Assembly: GCA_034509735.1 (NCBI GenBank)
Contig: JACGWO010000004.1
Coordinates: forward strand, 17,527,395-17,591,394
From: Sesamum alatum
Lineage: Eukaryota; Streptophyta; Magnoliopsida; Lamiales; Pedaliaceae
DNA length: 64,000 nucleotides
Reading direction: 5' to 3'
Shown here: piece after piece, positions 25,122 to 35,370 of the stretch
How positions within the stretch are numbered: the first letter of the stretch is position 1
Layout of the letters: the number at the start of each line of letters is the position of its first letter
Made by a program: the position numbers and the translations under genes
The notes under the pieces: generated by a model
Seen by the model: the letters and a program-made list of their open reading frames with translations, nothing else
Told to the model about the DNA's origin: nothing
The model's database searches: none

Positions 25122-25134
25122 CCTATATAAAAAA
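25122..25134 (+). promoter_or_regulatory. Candidate TATA box
   Basis: cctatataaaaaa lies about 115 bp before an ATG. It is followed by a CA-rich, uORF-free leader (cacacacaaaaacactacc), as is common in plant 5'UTRs. In such AT-rich DNA TATA boxes occur by chance, so this is only suggestive. Confidence 0.3.
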
Positions 25135-25236
25135 ATGTATATATACCTCTCAAAACATACACACACAAAAACACTACCCAAATCCTAACAACTAAAGTCC
25201 TAAACAAGTCCAAAACTCTCAACATCTTCCAAAACT

Positions 25237-25377
25237 ATGCAGTCGCAAAGGTTCTATGTCTTCCTTGATATTAAAAGCTTAATACTATATTTCAAGGTAG
25301 CTTATAATTTTCTCCCACAACAGGGCACACTAGCCAGAGTTTTTTTTGTATCTTCTTTTTTATTGAATTTCTTTTAA
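25237..25377 (+). CDS. Possible 46-residue ORF or first exon behind the candidate TATA box
   Basis: The ORF starts MQSQRFYVFLDIKSL and ends FLLNFF before a TAA. A candidate splice donor AAG|GTAGCT at about 25297 follows codon 20, so the true product, if any, may be spliced. I recognise no family. The context (TATA box, CA-rich leader, ATG in a fair setting) is the only support. It could equally be chance sequence. Confidence 0.2.
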   Translation: MQSQRFYVFLDIKSLILYFKVAYNFLPQQGTLARVFFVSSFLLNFF

Positions 25378-26724
25378 CTTTTCTAATTTTACAAGGTGTA
25401 AATTGCATTTAACCAAAATCTTAAGTAGCAATGTTGTGTTGTATATGTTGAAAATTTCAACTACTTAATTTTTTTTTTATTTCATCAAGCTTTGAAAAAG
25501 TGTGCTAGAATTTTACTTAATTAACAAAAGGTCATTCTTCTCTACTACTATTCTAAGTGGACGACTTAATTTTTCAAATGTTGTTTTGATTTTACGACAA
25601 TATTACTAATAATGAATTTTTTTTCTTATTATTATTTTTTTTATAATTTTCTATTTAACTAAATATATTATTGTTCTTATAGAGTTTTTCTTACAATTAA
25701 AAAATTTATAACTTAATTTACAAAAAAATTCTATCCAACTCAAATAAAAAAGAACTTAAACTAATCTGTATTAATCAAAATGCCCAGAAGAATGAAAATT
25801 CTTAAAATACTAATTTAGATTATCTAACTCCTTTCTTTATCTTTTATTTATTTATCTTAGTACTTGATAACATTTATTTTGTCCATTAATTTCTCCCTTT
25901 TAATTAATCCAATATTGGTTTTCCTGTTCTGCATTATGTTAATTTTTTTCGTGGGTTTTGTTTTCCCATATATTATAGATTGCGACCTTAATGATTAATT
26001 TTATCTGTTATTCAAAATAGTCCTTATGAAAAAGTATAAATATATTTTCACAATAGAAACAAACATTGCCCTGGATTCACATTTTAACTATAGTATAATA
26101 TAATAGAATATATGTAATAAAATAGTACTTAATATTTATTGAAGTTTAGCTTAATATATAAATATACAGTTCATTTAGATTTTTACCATCAAATTGTATC
26201 ATATATAACGTAACAAAATATTTTTTTAAAAAATATTTAAAATATACTATGACAAATTAATTGAAATGAGATAATATTTAATTTTTTATTTTATTTGCAA
26301 TTCTTGTAGCTAGTTAAGTGTTGGTTAAATGCATTATGACTGATTCTCTTTTTCTTTTACTACAGTCTACACATTAATAAGCAATTAACACACACACACA
26401 CACACATACATATGCATATTGTTGTAATATATATATATATATATATATATATATTACTATGACTAGTAGTATTATTACTTTCACCTATTTATCAGTCATA
26501 TTTCTCTATATTTAAAATAATACTCCAGTAAAAGTACCCATATACATGCATCTTTAGGAATATTTCATACTATTTAACATTTATAATCGAGTAAACTATC
26601 CTTTGTTAAATTATAAATAACAATCATAAAAGTACAATAAAAATATAAACATTCCTATCACTACATGTTCTAGCAGTTCAAGAAGCTATAGAAAAGAAAT
26701 GATACAATTTGTGGATAACAAAAA

Positions 26725-27271
26725 GGGATAATTACACTCCCCTCCGTTGAGGTTTGGTGTAATTACATGCAGACCCCCTGTGGTTTGAAAAATTACATCT
26801 AATACCCCTAAGGTTTGCTTCTGTCTAACAAATATGTCACTCTGTTAGTTAAAATTCACCGAATTTGTTGATATTGACAAAAAAACTGAATGAAAATCAA
26901 TATTTGCCCTTGATTGACTTATTAATGACTTAATACAGGTCAAAAAAATCTTTTATGACTAAATTACCCTTATGACGGTGAAGATATACGTCCTTTTATG
27001 CATTAACGTGTGACAATATATAAGGGTAATTTGGTTATAAAAAGATTTATTTAATCTATAATAAGTCAGTAATAAGTCAATCAATGACAAATATCACCTT
27101 TAATTCTCTTTTTTTTTTGCTAATATCAATAAATTCGGTGAATTTTGACTAACAGAGGGACCTATTTATTAGACAGAAGCAAATCTAGGGGTACTAGATG
27201 TAATTTTTCAAATCACAGGGAGTCTACGTGTAATTACACCAAATCTCAAGGGAGGGGAGTGTAATTATCCC
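26725..27271. mobile_element. Mutator-type MITE with perfect 9-bp target duplication
   Basis: The ends are long inverted repeats. The left begins gggataattacactcccctc, and the right on the opposite strand begins gggataattacactcccctc too; the similarity continues for well over 100 bp. Flanks are taacaaaaa at 26716-26724 and taacaaaaa at 27272-27280, a perfect 9-bp duplication, diagnostic of Mutator-like elements. The 547-bp element has no ORF and consists almost wholly of the two arms, so its transcript would fold into a hairpin. Confidence 0.9.
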
Positions 27272-27280
27272 TAACAAAAA

Positions 27281-28244
27281 TGATATCTTCTATACTTATA
27301 AATTTATGTCAGTAATTTCTATCATAATTGTTAGAATTATAAATTATTATGATTGTCTACATTTTTTTAGTATACTTTTATGACTATTACTAAAATTTAA
27401 TAGGGGGTGGTTTAGTCATCACAAATATTAAAAAATATGAAAAAGAAATCATTATTATTTTCGAAGTACTGCATCATTGTGCATGTATACAGAGTTTACT
27501 TATAGTTGTCACATATTTAATCCTTTTTAATTAAATATACATAAACATTACAAAGTAAAATAAAATAAAATAAGAACTTAATAAGTATGATTAACCAATT
27601 GTTCATTTAAATTTTGATACTTGTCAAGGTAATAACTCCTATATCTATGTCAATAACTTATTGAATGATCTGCTTAGTAATTGTTTTTAAGATATCTATT
27701 ACAATCTTATTAAAACATATAATATAAAAAAATATTAGAAGATCATTTGAATCATTCACACTTTCTTATAACAGTATAGACAATATTTATCAATGACTAT
27801 CTGTCCATTTTTTCTTCTTCTTCATTTGTTTTTTTTTTTTTTTTTTTGAAAAATGGATATGTGTGGTGATGGGTTAGGAGTAGGATTTACACATTTCAAT
27901 ATTTTTTTTTACAATGAGCGATTTCTGGCGTACATTGTAGAAAAGATCAAATCTTGTACACTGCCACTATGTTTTTTTTTATTAGAGATGATTAAAAAAT
28001 CATATAAGTTGTCTAGTAATTATACCTCAAATGGGAAAGTATAGGTTTAGTCTGTTAACTTACCATATATTAATTTTAGTCCTTTAAGTTTCTCTGTTTT
28101 AATTTTAGTCTTGTAATTTTCAAAAATGAGTAATTTTAGTCCTCTGTTAGTATTTCGGACAATTTTACCCCTTTTTCAACTTTTTTTGAACACTTTAGTC
28201 CAAATTGTATCCCTTTAAGTAACTTTGGCCACATGTTCAACCAA
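27281..28244. other. AT-rich intergenic DNA with a phrase-repeat element fragment
   Basis: No gene is visible. From about 28035 to 28220 a phrase like tttagtcctttaa recurs four to five times, in the style of the ends of many plant Mutator-type MITEs. Only one side is present, so it may be a truncated terminal repeat or leader sequence of the adjoining pararetrovirus. Confidence 0.45.
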
Positions 28245-28414
28245 ATAGTATCAGAGCCTAGGTTTATTGAAGAAATATTTGTTTATATTATATATTGGTA
28301 TTTTACCCCTAACGGAGGAGATTTTTAGAAGTATGGAATCGAACGAAACTTCAAGTTACACTGAAAAACAGGGAATATTTTCAGATTCTGAAAATACAGA
28401 AAACGGAATTTCTT

Positions 28415-28591
28415 ATGGAAATTCTTAGAACCATCACCAACAGTCCAAAGTTGGTTGATCCATCACTTCTTCCAAAGGAAGAAAAAGAGGAATGGCACAG
28501 AAATCGCCATGTCCAACAGGCGCTACCAGGAAATGCGGTGAGACGTCTACAGGGAGCTAAGATCCATGGAAGAATACAGTTCCAAAAATAA
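28415..28591 (+). CDS. Pararetroviral small ORF A (58 residues)
   Basis: An intact small frame starts MEILRTITNSPKLVDPSLL and is rich in charged residues (KEEKEEWHRNRH). It ends in TAA, which overlaps the ATG of the next frame by one base. A 31-codon upstream frame begins at 28336. Caulimovirids commonly carry small ORFs of unknown or accessory function here. I do not recognise the family and assign no function. Confidence 0.5.
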   Translation: MEILRTITNSPKLVDPSLLPKEEKEEWHRNRHVQQALPGNAVRRLQGAKIHGRIQFQK

Positions 28592-28968
28592 TGACTAGAG
28601 GAACTGATTGGAGAGAACTCGAACCGGATACCTCGAAGTACTCGCAAGACCTTAGGGAGGTCCAAAAGACAGTTCAAGACTACGGACATAGGCTAATCCA
28701 TATGCCTATGAAAATAGACCTTTTGAACCAAAAGATGGACGAGATCCTACCAGATCTACAGAAGGATCTTACAGATCTGAAGGCTAAAGTCACAGATTTA
28801 AAAAGAAATCAATGGAATACCCCTGAGACATCCAGATCTCATCAGGAATGCATCAGGGACGCCCTTGGACCGGTATCTTTCCTATATCAGAAGGGAAAGG
28901 CGAAGGAGATTTCGAAGCCAAAGACACAAGAAGAACAAATCATCGAGATCATCAAATCCATAAACTAA
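28591..28968 (+). CDS. Pararetroviral ORF B, coiled-coil protein (125 residues), possible virion-associated protein
   Basis: The frame is intact. Residues about 35-75 show heptad-like spacing of Leu/Ile/Met (LLNQKMDEILPDLQKDL, TDLKAKVTDLK), predicting a coiled coil, followed by a basic Lys-rich tail (KGKAKEISKPKTQ). Size, position before the coat protein and the coiled coil plus basic tail match the virion-associated protein of caulimovirids, which tethers to the capsid and is needed for spread. This assignment is by position and shape, not by recognised sequence identity. Start and stop overlap both neighbours by TAATG. Confidence 0.6.
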   Translation: MTRGTDWRELEPDTSKYSQDLREVQKTVQDYGHRLIHMPMKIDLLNQKMDEILPDLQKDLTDLKAKVTDLKRNQWNTPETSRSHQECIRDALGPVSFLYQKGKAKEISKPKTQEEQIIEIIKSIN

Positions 28969-31599
28969 TGGAGATATCAAGAGTGGATCTATCAGATCTA
29001 CAAGAGTTAGCTTAATCCTTTTCCCAACTTGGGATTGTAGATTTAGTCAACATCCAAACCAATGAGGTCGCTCCAGCTTTACCACCGCCGGAGGGAAGCA
29101 CAGGCTCAAATGATCCTCCGCAAGATCATCCAATGAGAGAAGGTATGGATTTTCACACCAATGCTACCCCTACTTTCGTAGGGACAAGATTGCGAGAAAA
29201 TCCAGGAAGAGATCCAAGACGAGTGCCTGAAAACACACCATGGGCAAGGACCGTGCTCCAGCCCTTACATCCATATGGCACTGTTCTCAACCTGGATGTT
29301 ATCGACTTCCGAAACATCGAGAAGCTGATAGTTGAATGGGTTGCAGCCATGAAAATTGCAGCAACTACGTTGGAACTAGACAATGATAACTTCATAAAGC
29401 TTTTGGAGTTAAGCTTGGAAGGGTCGGTAAAGATCGGATGGGATAATACCCCAGAAGAGACCAAAGCAAGCATCTTTGAAGGAGAGTCTAAAAGTGCAAT
29501 CGCGGATAGACTCGGAAGGTTAATCAAGATCCACTTCATCGGAGATGGATACTTCGAAGGAAGCAGAACAGAAAAGGCTAGGGAGTATGCACAAGCTCTT
29601 TTTGGCATCGAATTAAGAAGTATATGTGCAGTAGATGAATATATCTACTGGTTCTGCAAATACTTTTTCCAGAGCGGGGTAACAACCGAAGTAGCTGCCC
29701 TAGTGTTCTTTGCAAAGATCTGCAGCCCATGGAGGGAAATGTTGATACAATCATACAAAGTACCTGCAGGACAACTAGATTCAGTTGCAAGAAGGATGTC
29801 TTTCCTCAAAGGCAAACTGAAGGATTGATGTTACCAAGCATCCTTCCAAAAGAACATGAAGAGACTGAGAGGTAAAATCAAAAGAACCCCTCTCTGTTGT
29901 GATACTAACGATTTTCCAACTATTATAGGAGAATCAAACGAGCAAAAGAATAGGAGAAAGCAAGGTAGCGACTCTTATTCCAGGAGTTCCAGAAAATCCT
30001 CTTTCATAAGGAGATCATGGTGGTCCAAATCAAAAGCCAGATCATACAAATCTGGACAAAGAACAGGACCAACAAGGGCTTCATCCCAAGGATCTAGACG
30101 ATCAGAGGCAAAATCCACAGGACGAACCCCTACACGAAGAACTTTCAAACGAGCCCATACCCGAGCTAATGAAAGTTTTAAGGATTGCAATTGCTGGACG
30201 TACGGAGCAAAAGGACATATCTGCCCGCAGAAATGTGGTGAATTACGCAAGTTTGAAGCCACAAACGACATCCTAGATGCAGTCTACTACGGTGATTTGG
30301 TACCAATCTACCAATTCGAAGATCTTCCATCAGATGAAAGCATCTACGAGGAAGAAATAGAAAGTGATTCGGATGGATCTTCAACCCAATCAGAATACTT
30401 ACAATGAAGGAGATAGGCTTCAAACCTCAGATAGCCTATCAGGATTCTTTTCAAGGATGACGGTGTCAAACAAAACAATGGAAAGAATCATGAGACAAGA
30501 CTCTAATCTCAGCCCATATGACGGTTTTAGGATTGGAGAGATCGGAAGAGTCCTCAACCAGATAGGACTGAACCAAAGGAAACATCACATAATCTACAAA
30601 GTAAGTTCAGGTGAGTTTGCTATCCCTATGGAACTTACTAGTAATGTGATGGAAATGAGCTTATTCCTAAAGAAGAAATTCTTGAATAATTAAGTAAACT
30701 CAGGCAAAAAGTAGCGATTACTATGAAATGGATCCACATAGGAGCTATTGAAGTAGTAATAAAAGCAACTTTTAAGGAAGGAATTGATTCGGAAATACAT
30801 TTGTCAATAATGGATAGAAGAATCAATAACTTAAGAAATGGTTGTCTTGGGACAATGATAGAAAATTTGTATGTAGGAAAACTGATGTTTGATATTCATC
30901 CTAGGATAGCATACAACCTAGCAGACCAAGATTTTAGTAGAGTCTTCACCCTTCATCAGGATTTTAAAAGAAAAGATCTTATGAAAGATGGGAATAGACC
31001 ATATTCTATAACATATAGAATATGCCCTTTCCAACACACATCATTCTGATTTGTTTCTTAGGATAGAGTATATTGAGATTCCTAGATTTTTCAAGAAATT
31101 CGCTAAGGTAATGACACCAGATCCTATTAGAATACCTAGAATAGGTGGTGTTGATATCTTGATAAAAGATCACCCAGTTTTAGATCGAGCCCTTAGTTCT
31201 AGAACTGGTTTTAGTAGCAGGATGTCCTTTTTAGAAGATAGGATTATGGCCTATAAAGGAAAGGAATCAGAATTATTGAAGCCCCAAGCTATCAGGGTTG
31301 ATAATGTGAAACTCTGATGCCCAAAAGGCTGGAAACAAATTCAGGTTATATTTGACATCACTGAAAAAGAAAATTATTTTCCTTGTGATGACTTATATCA
31401 TTTGCAACAACCTGTTGTGGGAAAATACGAAGGAATGCTAGAAATAGTGGGCCATGAGATATTTGTTGCAGGAATTGCAGGACGAGAAAATGGGATAATG
31501 ACTTTGGGGTTAAGTTTCCTCGAATATCATAAACCATGGGGGAGAAAAGGTAATGGTATGGAATTCAGTCTAGATGGTTATATCATTAGAATTGAATGA
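28968..31599 (+). pseudogene. Pararetroviral coat protein and movement protein region (disrupted)
   Basis: The frame opens at the overlapping ATG 28968, meets an in-frame stop at about 29013 and reopens in the same frame. The segment 29133-29828 is the coat core (WARTVLQPLHPYGTVLN). After a stop, 29856-30407 gives a very basic Arg/Ser region and then the caulimovirid zinc motif CNCWTYGAKGHICPQKC, whose third cysteine is replaced by tyrosine. An acidic tail follows. In other frames, 30420-31049 carries the 30K-type movement protein core (MKWIHIGAIEVVIKATF, then LMFDIHPRIAYNL). The segments 31051-31317 and 31402-31599 complete its C-terminus. At least three frame changes and several stops are present, so no polyprotein can be made. 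Confidence 0.8.
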
Positions 31600-31995
31600 C
31601 TAGCCCCTATTCTATATACATATCTGTTGGTATGTTGTATGAACAATATAAGTCAGAATATTTTGCAGCTTATATTGACTCAGGATCAGGGATTTGCACG
31701 GCAAAACCTGGTGTGTTCCCTAGCGAAGCTATGGAATCCTTACCCATTATTGCAGGAAGGGATTTGTCACAAATTATTCTTTTACTCAATAAGGGTATAC
31801 GAGAAGTAAAAATCATGATTGGAGGAGCATCTAAAACACCTTGGTTCAAGGTAAAGATGCCTCCTATTTACTTTCATGATACAGGAGCAGATATCTTGCT
31901 AGGTAATAATTTCATCCAAACCTTCGCAAAATATGTCCAGGATAACCACAAGAATCGGTTAGTTCTTTATGGTGGAATATGGCTGATGTTTTCTG
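31596..31995 (+). pseudogene. Pararetroviral aspartic protease, truncated before reverse transcriptase
   Basis: This frame starts MTSPYSIYISVG at an ATGA overlap with the preceding stop. The catalytic motif YIDSGSGICTAK (Asp-Ser-Gly) and a later DTGADILLGNNFIQ mark a retropepsin-like fold, as in the N-terminal part of caulimovirid polymerase polyproteins. The frame leaves viral similarity near 31995 and stops by chance at 32027. The polymerase and RNase H are absent. Confidence 0.8.
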
Positions 31996-33592
31996 AATTC
32001 CTTGGGGACCTAGCTGTTTCAATATAGAGGTAGCTTCTATGATTTTCTCATATTCCTCACTGGTATTAAAGGATGAGATGTGACTGTTGGATGGTTGGCT
32101 AGTTTGGTTTCTGTGTTGTGCCTGATTGGAGATAACTATTTGATTGTCCCGATTTCGTTCTATTACAGGTTCATTTTCATCAAGGTTTGCAAGGCTACGG
32201 AATCTATTAAAAGTTGGTGTGGGTTCATCATCTTCTAGTTCTTCATTAGGCCCTCTTTCATTAGGTTCTTGGTAGCTAGCTTCAGGTTGTTTACTTGTGC
32301 TTCCATTTTTCAGGTTGGGGGCATTATCAATGTTCATGTTAGGGGGATTTGGTGTGTTGGTTAAGGCAAGTTTTCCAGTTAAGGGACTAGGGGGTTTTCT
32401 GTTCTTATCCTTCTTATTCTCTTTGTCAGGAGTTTTGTAGGCACCCATTTCAAGTATATCATTGATGGCTTCAATATCAGCTATTATGTTATTAGAACGG
32501 TTCCTAGCAGCAATTTCCTCATCCTAGTTTTTATCAAACAGATCAGCTATTATAGGGTCATCATATTTGAAGTCCTCATCATTTTTAGGGAGGCTACGCA
32601 TTTCACAAGAAATAACAGTCCTATCAACAACATTTAAGTTCACAGAGGCTTCATTCACACAAGGCCTAAAGACAGATTCATGCTCAGTGTTCACATTTGC
32701 AATGGCACCTTGCAGGACAACATTTCTATCAATCACAGCAGCCTCAGTATGTTCAGTATCAAACACATTAGACACAGTAATATTCACATCAGCAACACCA
32801 ACATTCGCAACAGGATTATTTCCAGATCCAGTGTCATGTGAGGGATTGATACCAGCATTTAACACTTTATCAGTAGTAATAGATGAAGCATTTTTGTTAC
32901 CTGTATTGTTTTGTTTGTCTTTTGCATTACCGGCATCAGCAGGGGTGTTTAGCTCATTCCCAGTATCATCCGTTGGGGGTTCATTAGCAAACAACACTTT
33001 CTTACCATTCCTTTTTGTGTTTAGGGCCTGCCTAAGATCTTAATTGGCTTCCTACTGTTGATGTGGAGTCTCCTTGTCCCTTGTTCACCTCATTATGGTC
33101 ATGCTTAGGTTGATTATTGAGGAAGCATGTTAGATGTTCATGTCCTAGATGCTTGCAAACAGAGCAATACATGGGGCAATTCTCATAAATTACTTGCTGC
33201 TTAATTATCCTTTGCCTCAGGTTCAGAAAAATCTGTTGAATTCTTGGCGCTGTAAGATCAACTTCCACACATATTCTTGCAAGATTAGGCTTTGACAGGT
33301 CTGCAGTGGGCTCATCCATTCGTAAGGGCTTCCCAATCTGTTTGGCAATGCTGAAGAGGGCATTCTTCTCAAACAAATGACAAGGAAGATCAGGGAGTCT
33401 CAGCCAAACTAGGGCAATTGGTGATTCGATATGAGGGTCGAATTCTGGTGTCCATTTAAAGATTCGCATAGGAAACCCATCAAAGGACCACTCTCTCGCA
33501 GCCATAATCTGGAATAGTCTTCTTCGCTTAAAAGCATGATCAATACATCTTTCAAGTTTAGAGGGCCAACATTTACAGAGCCTCTCAATCAA
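31996..33592 (-). pseudogene. LINE (non-LTR retrotransposon) ORF1 with DUF4283 and zinc knuckle, 3' truncated
   Basis: On the minus strand, 33592-33032 encodes a DUF4283 domain (FDGFPMRIFKWTPEFDPHI, then PIALVWLRLPDLPCHLF) followed by a CCHC knuckle CSVCKHLGHEHLTC (CX2CX4HX4C). This is typical of ORF1 of plant L1-like elements, which binds the element RNA. The low-complexity hinge continues in 32997-32524 and 32448-about 31996 after stop codons. The endonuclease/RT ORF2 that should follow is absent: sequence switches to pararetrovirus in the opposite orientation. LINEs normally lose their 5' ends, so loss of the 3' side points to rearrangement. Confidence 0.75.
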
Positions 33593-33842
33593 GCTTGATT
33601 ATCCTCTGGCGCAAGAAATTCAGGTTAGGAGCCCATGTGAAAACTTACCATGTATGTAATGCTTGGGAGCCCTTTGTACATGATATTAAACCATGTTTGA
33701 AAGCCACACTTTCGCCGTATTATTTGTATATAGACTTGTGGAAATAGAAAATGCAAACAGAAAAACACCCTCATGGTTTTGAAAAATTCACCCACAACTA
33801 CAAGGGCTTGGATTAGAACGAGATGCACCATCAATGTTTAAT
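33593..33842. other. Short unassigned stretch between LINE and Pack-MULE
   Basis: About 250 bp contain an in-frame-like LINE leader (GCCAGAGGATAATC on the minus strand) and the MULE target site. I recognise no gene. Confidence 0.4.
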
Positions 33843-34157
33843 GGATTAAAGGTAATTTTCGTTCACTAATTATAGGAAAATCTCATTTTAGTTCTATAAT
33901 TTTCTAATGTTTCAAAAAGATCTTCTAACTTTTGAAATTGTTCAATTTTGGAACACCAGTCGTCGGATTTGGCAAAGCAGTTGGAAAATTGCACATGGCC
34001 ATCACGTGATTTTTAAAATTGGGGGCTTCATTTTTATTCATACTTGTCAATTACATGGAAGTTTTAAGAAACAATACGTGAATTTTCATTCCACATCAGT
34101 GAATGAAAAATTGGACCAAATTCTATTAGTAATTTCATGACACCCAATTTCACTTAT

Positions 34158-35370
34158 CAAGCAGTCGTGCAGCACCATCAAGCCATTGTCGTTGTCCCTA
34201 TGATCGAAGTTTGCCCCCGCCTTGGCCAGCAGTTGAACGCGTTGCTTGGAGCCTAGCTCGACAATGAACAAAAGAGTGGTGTGGCCGTTTTGATCGACGA
34301 AGTCCAGTGGCGAAGGGAGGCCCTGTCGAGCCCTAGCGGCCGACAGGTCTTGGCCTCAGCCTACGGCTATTAGTCTATCAAGTTTTAGACCTAAATCTGT
34401 CTTTCCCATTAAAAAACACATAATCAAAATTCACATTAATTTATTCAAAAAATTATTTCCTTAATACCCCTACTTTTAATCTCTCTCCACTAATTAAAAC
34501 TCACTGTTTCCACTTAGCCAAGAATAAAAGTTTGCTGCATCTTTTGATTTCCTCAACATCAGGTTATAATTTTTCTCAAAAGTCCTCTTGTTTTTATGCT
34601 ATTGATTTTCAGTTTATATATTTCGATTTTCGATCAACTTTTTTCATTTGATAGTTTTGTAATTTATTTTTATTTATTAGATAAAATAAATTTTAATTCT
34701 TCTAGATCAATTTTTCGACTTTTTAAAGAGAGCGCCCAAAAGATGTGCCAATTATTCAAATTTAAAATTATTTGTTCATTATTTTATCTTATAACTTTTT
34801 ATTTAAATCTCCGAGGAGAAATAAATGAGCTTAGATATAAAGGTAAGTATTAATTTTCAAGAAATGGATAAATTTATCAAGAGACGATAAATTTGCTATT
34901 CGTAAATTTGAAACCACCACTGGTTGTCGGAGTAATAGTTATAAGAACTAATCGTACTTATATCATTGTATGTATTTAATTTGCAATGAATATCATAGTA
35001 CATTTAAATTTTTTTATGAATTTAATATTTTTTATTTAGTAAATTAATTAATTAAATTTTGATAGAGCTAAGCCAAATTGCTGGCTTCGCCAATGACGGA
35101 GTCGATGTCTCTTCCATTCATTGGACTCGATTAGCTGCTTGAGAGCAGCGTCGTCGGCTTTCTTGTCGGCGATCCACCAAGGGGTTTCATACTCCGCACC
35201 ATGTCCTTGGCTATGAAGTCGGAGGGCATCCACGTGGGGGTTGTCGTCTTTCACTCTATCAAGTACTGCATTACCCTCCCACTTTCAAGGGCTCTGCTGC
35301 AGATGATCCTGTTCACGTCGCCGTAAATTTCCTCTTCATCGTAGTCGTTGAATTCGTCTTTGGCTAGGGT
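34158..35370 (-). pseudogene. Captured chloroplast SRP43 (CAO)-like fragment, interrupted
   Basis: In minus-strand order, 35370-35096 gives an acidic start, EIYGDVNRIICSRALESG, and then YLIE-KDDNPH, WMPSDFIAKDMV and EYETPWWIADKKADDAALKQ. This is chromodomain 1 and the linker of cpSRP43. After the hAT insertion, 34304-34158 gives FVDQNGHTTLLFIVELGSKQ and LLAKAGANFDHRD, the first ankyrin repeat. cpSRP43 is a stromal chaperone that delivers light-harvesting chlorophyll proteins to thylakoids. The match is from memory of the family, but the order chromodomain, EYETPWW linker, ankyrin and LDHRD-like motif is specific. A stop and two frameshifts break it. Later ankyrins and chromodomains 2-3 are absent. 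Confidence 0.8.
34305..35095. mobile_element. hAT-type insertion inside the captured SRP43 fragment
   Basis: The left end reads CAGTGGCGAAGGGAGGCC, and the right end on the opposite strand reads CATTGGCGAAGCCAGC. The 8-bp flanks are acgaagtc (34297-34304) and acggagtc (35096-35103), matching at 7 of 8 bases. The 791-bp interior is AT-rich and non-coding. Removing it restores continuity between the two SRP43-like halves, which confirms that it came after gene capture. Confidence 0.8.

Larger units (their letters stand above)
24409..26724. other. AT-rich intergenic DNA
   Basis: Beyond the CACTA target duplication the sequence is about 75-80 percent AT, with poly-T/A runs, a CA microsatellite (about 26388-26405) and a TA run (26430-26453). 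Apart from the candidate promoter and micro-ORF at 25122-25377 I see no gene or element boundary. Confidence 0.6.
28245..31995 (+). mobile_element. Endogenous pararetrovirus fragment (Caulimoviridae-like)
   Basis: A viral genome fragment is integrated in the plant chromosome. It opens with a sequence close to the initiator-Met tRNA primer site (tagtatcagagcctagg, about 28246-28262; the usual second base is G). Four coding units follow, linked by stop/start overlaps (TAATG at 28589-28593, TAATG at 28966-28970, ATGA at 31596-31599). They encode a small protein, a coiled-coil protein, coat plus movement protein, and an aspartic protease. The reverse transcriptase and RNase H that should follow are missing, because the viral sequence stops at a junction with LINE sequence near 31.99 kb. 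Stops and frameshifts show that it is an old, non-infectious copy. Coat before movement protein recalls the cavemovirus/solendovirus arrangement rather than badnaviruses, where movement comes first. Confidence 0.85.

Noticed and set aside
31912..32448. 178-codon minus-strand ORF taken as one protein
   Set aside because: Its last about 30 codons run antisense into the pararetroviral protease; only the upstream part is LINE sequence.
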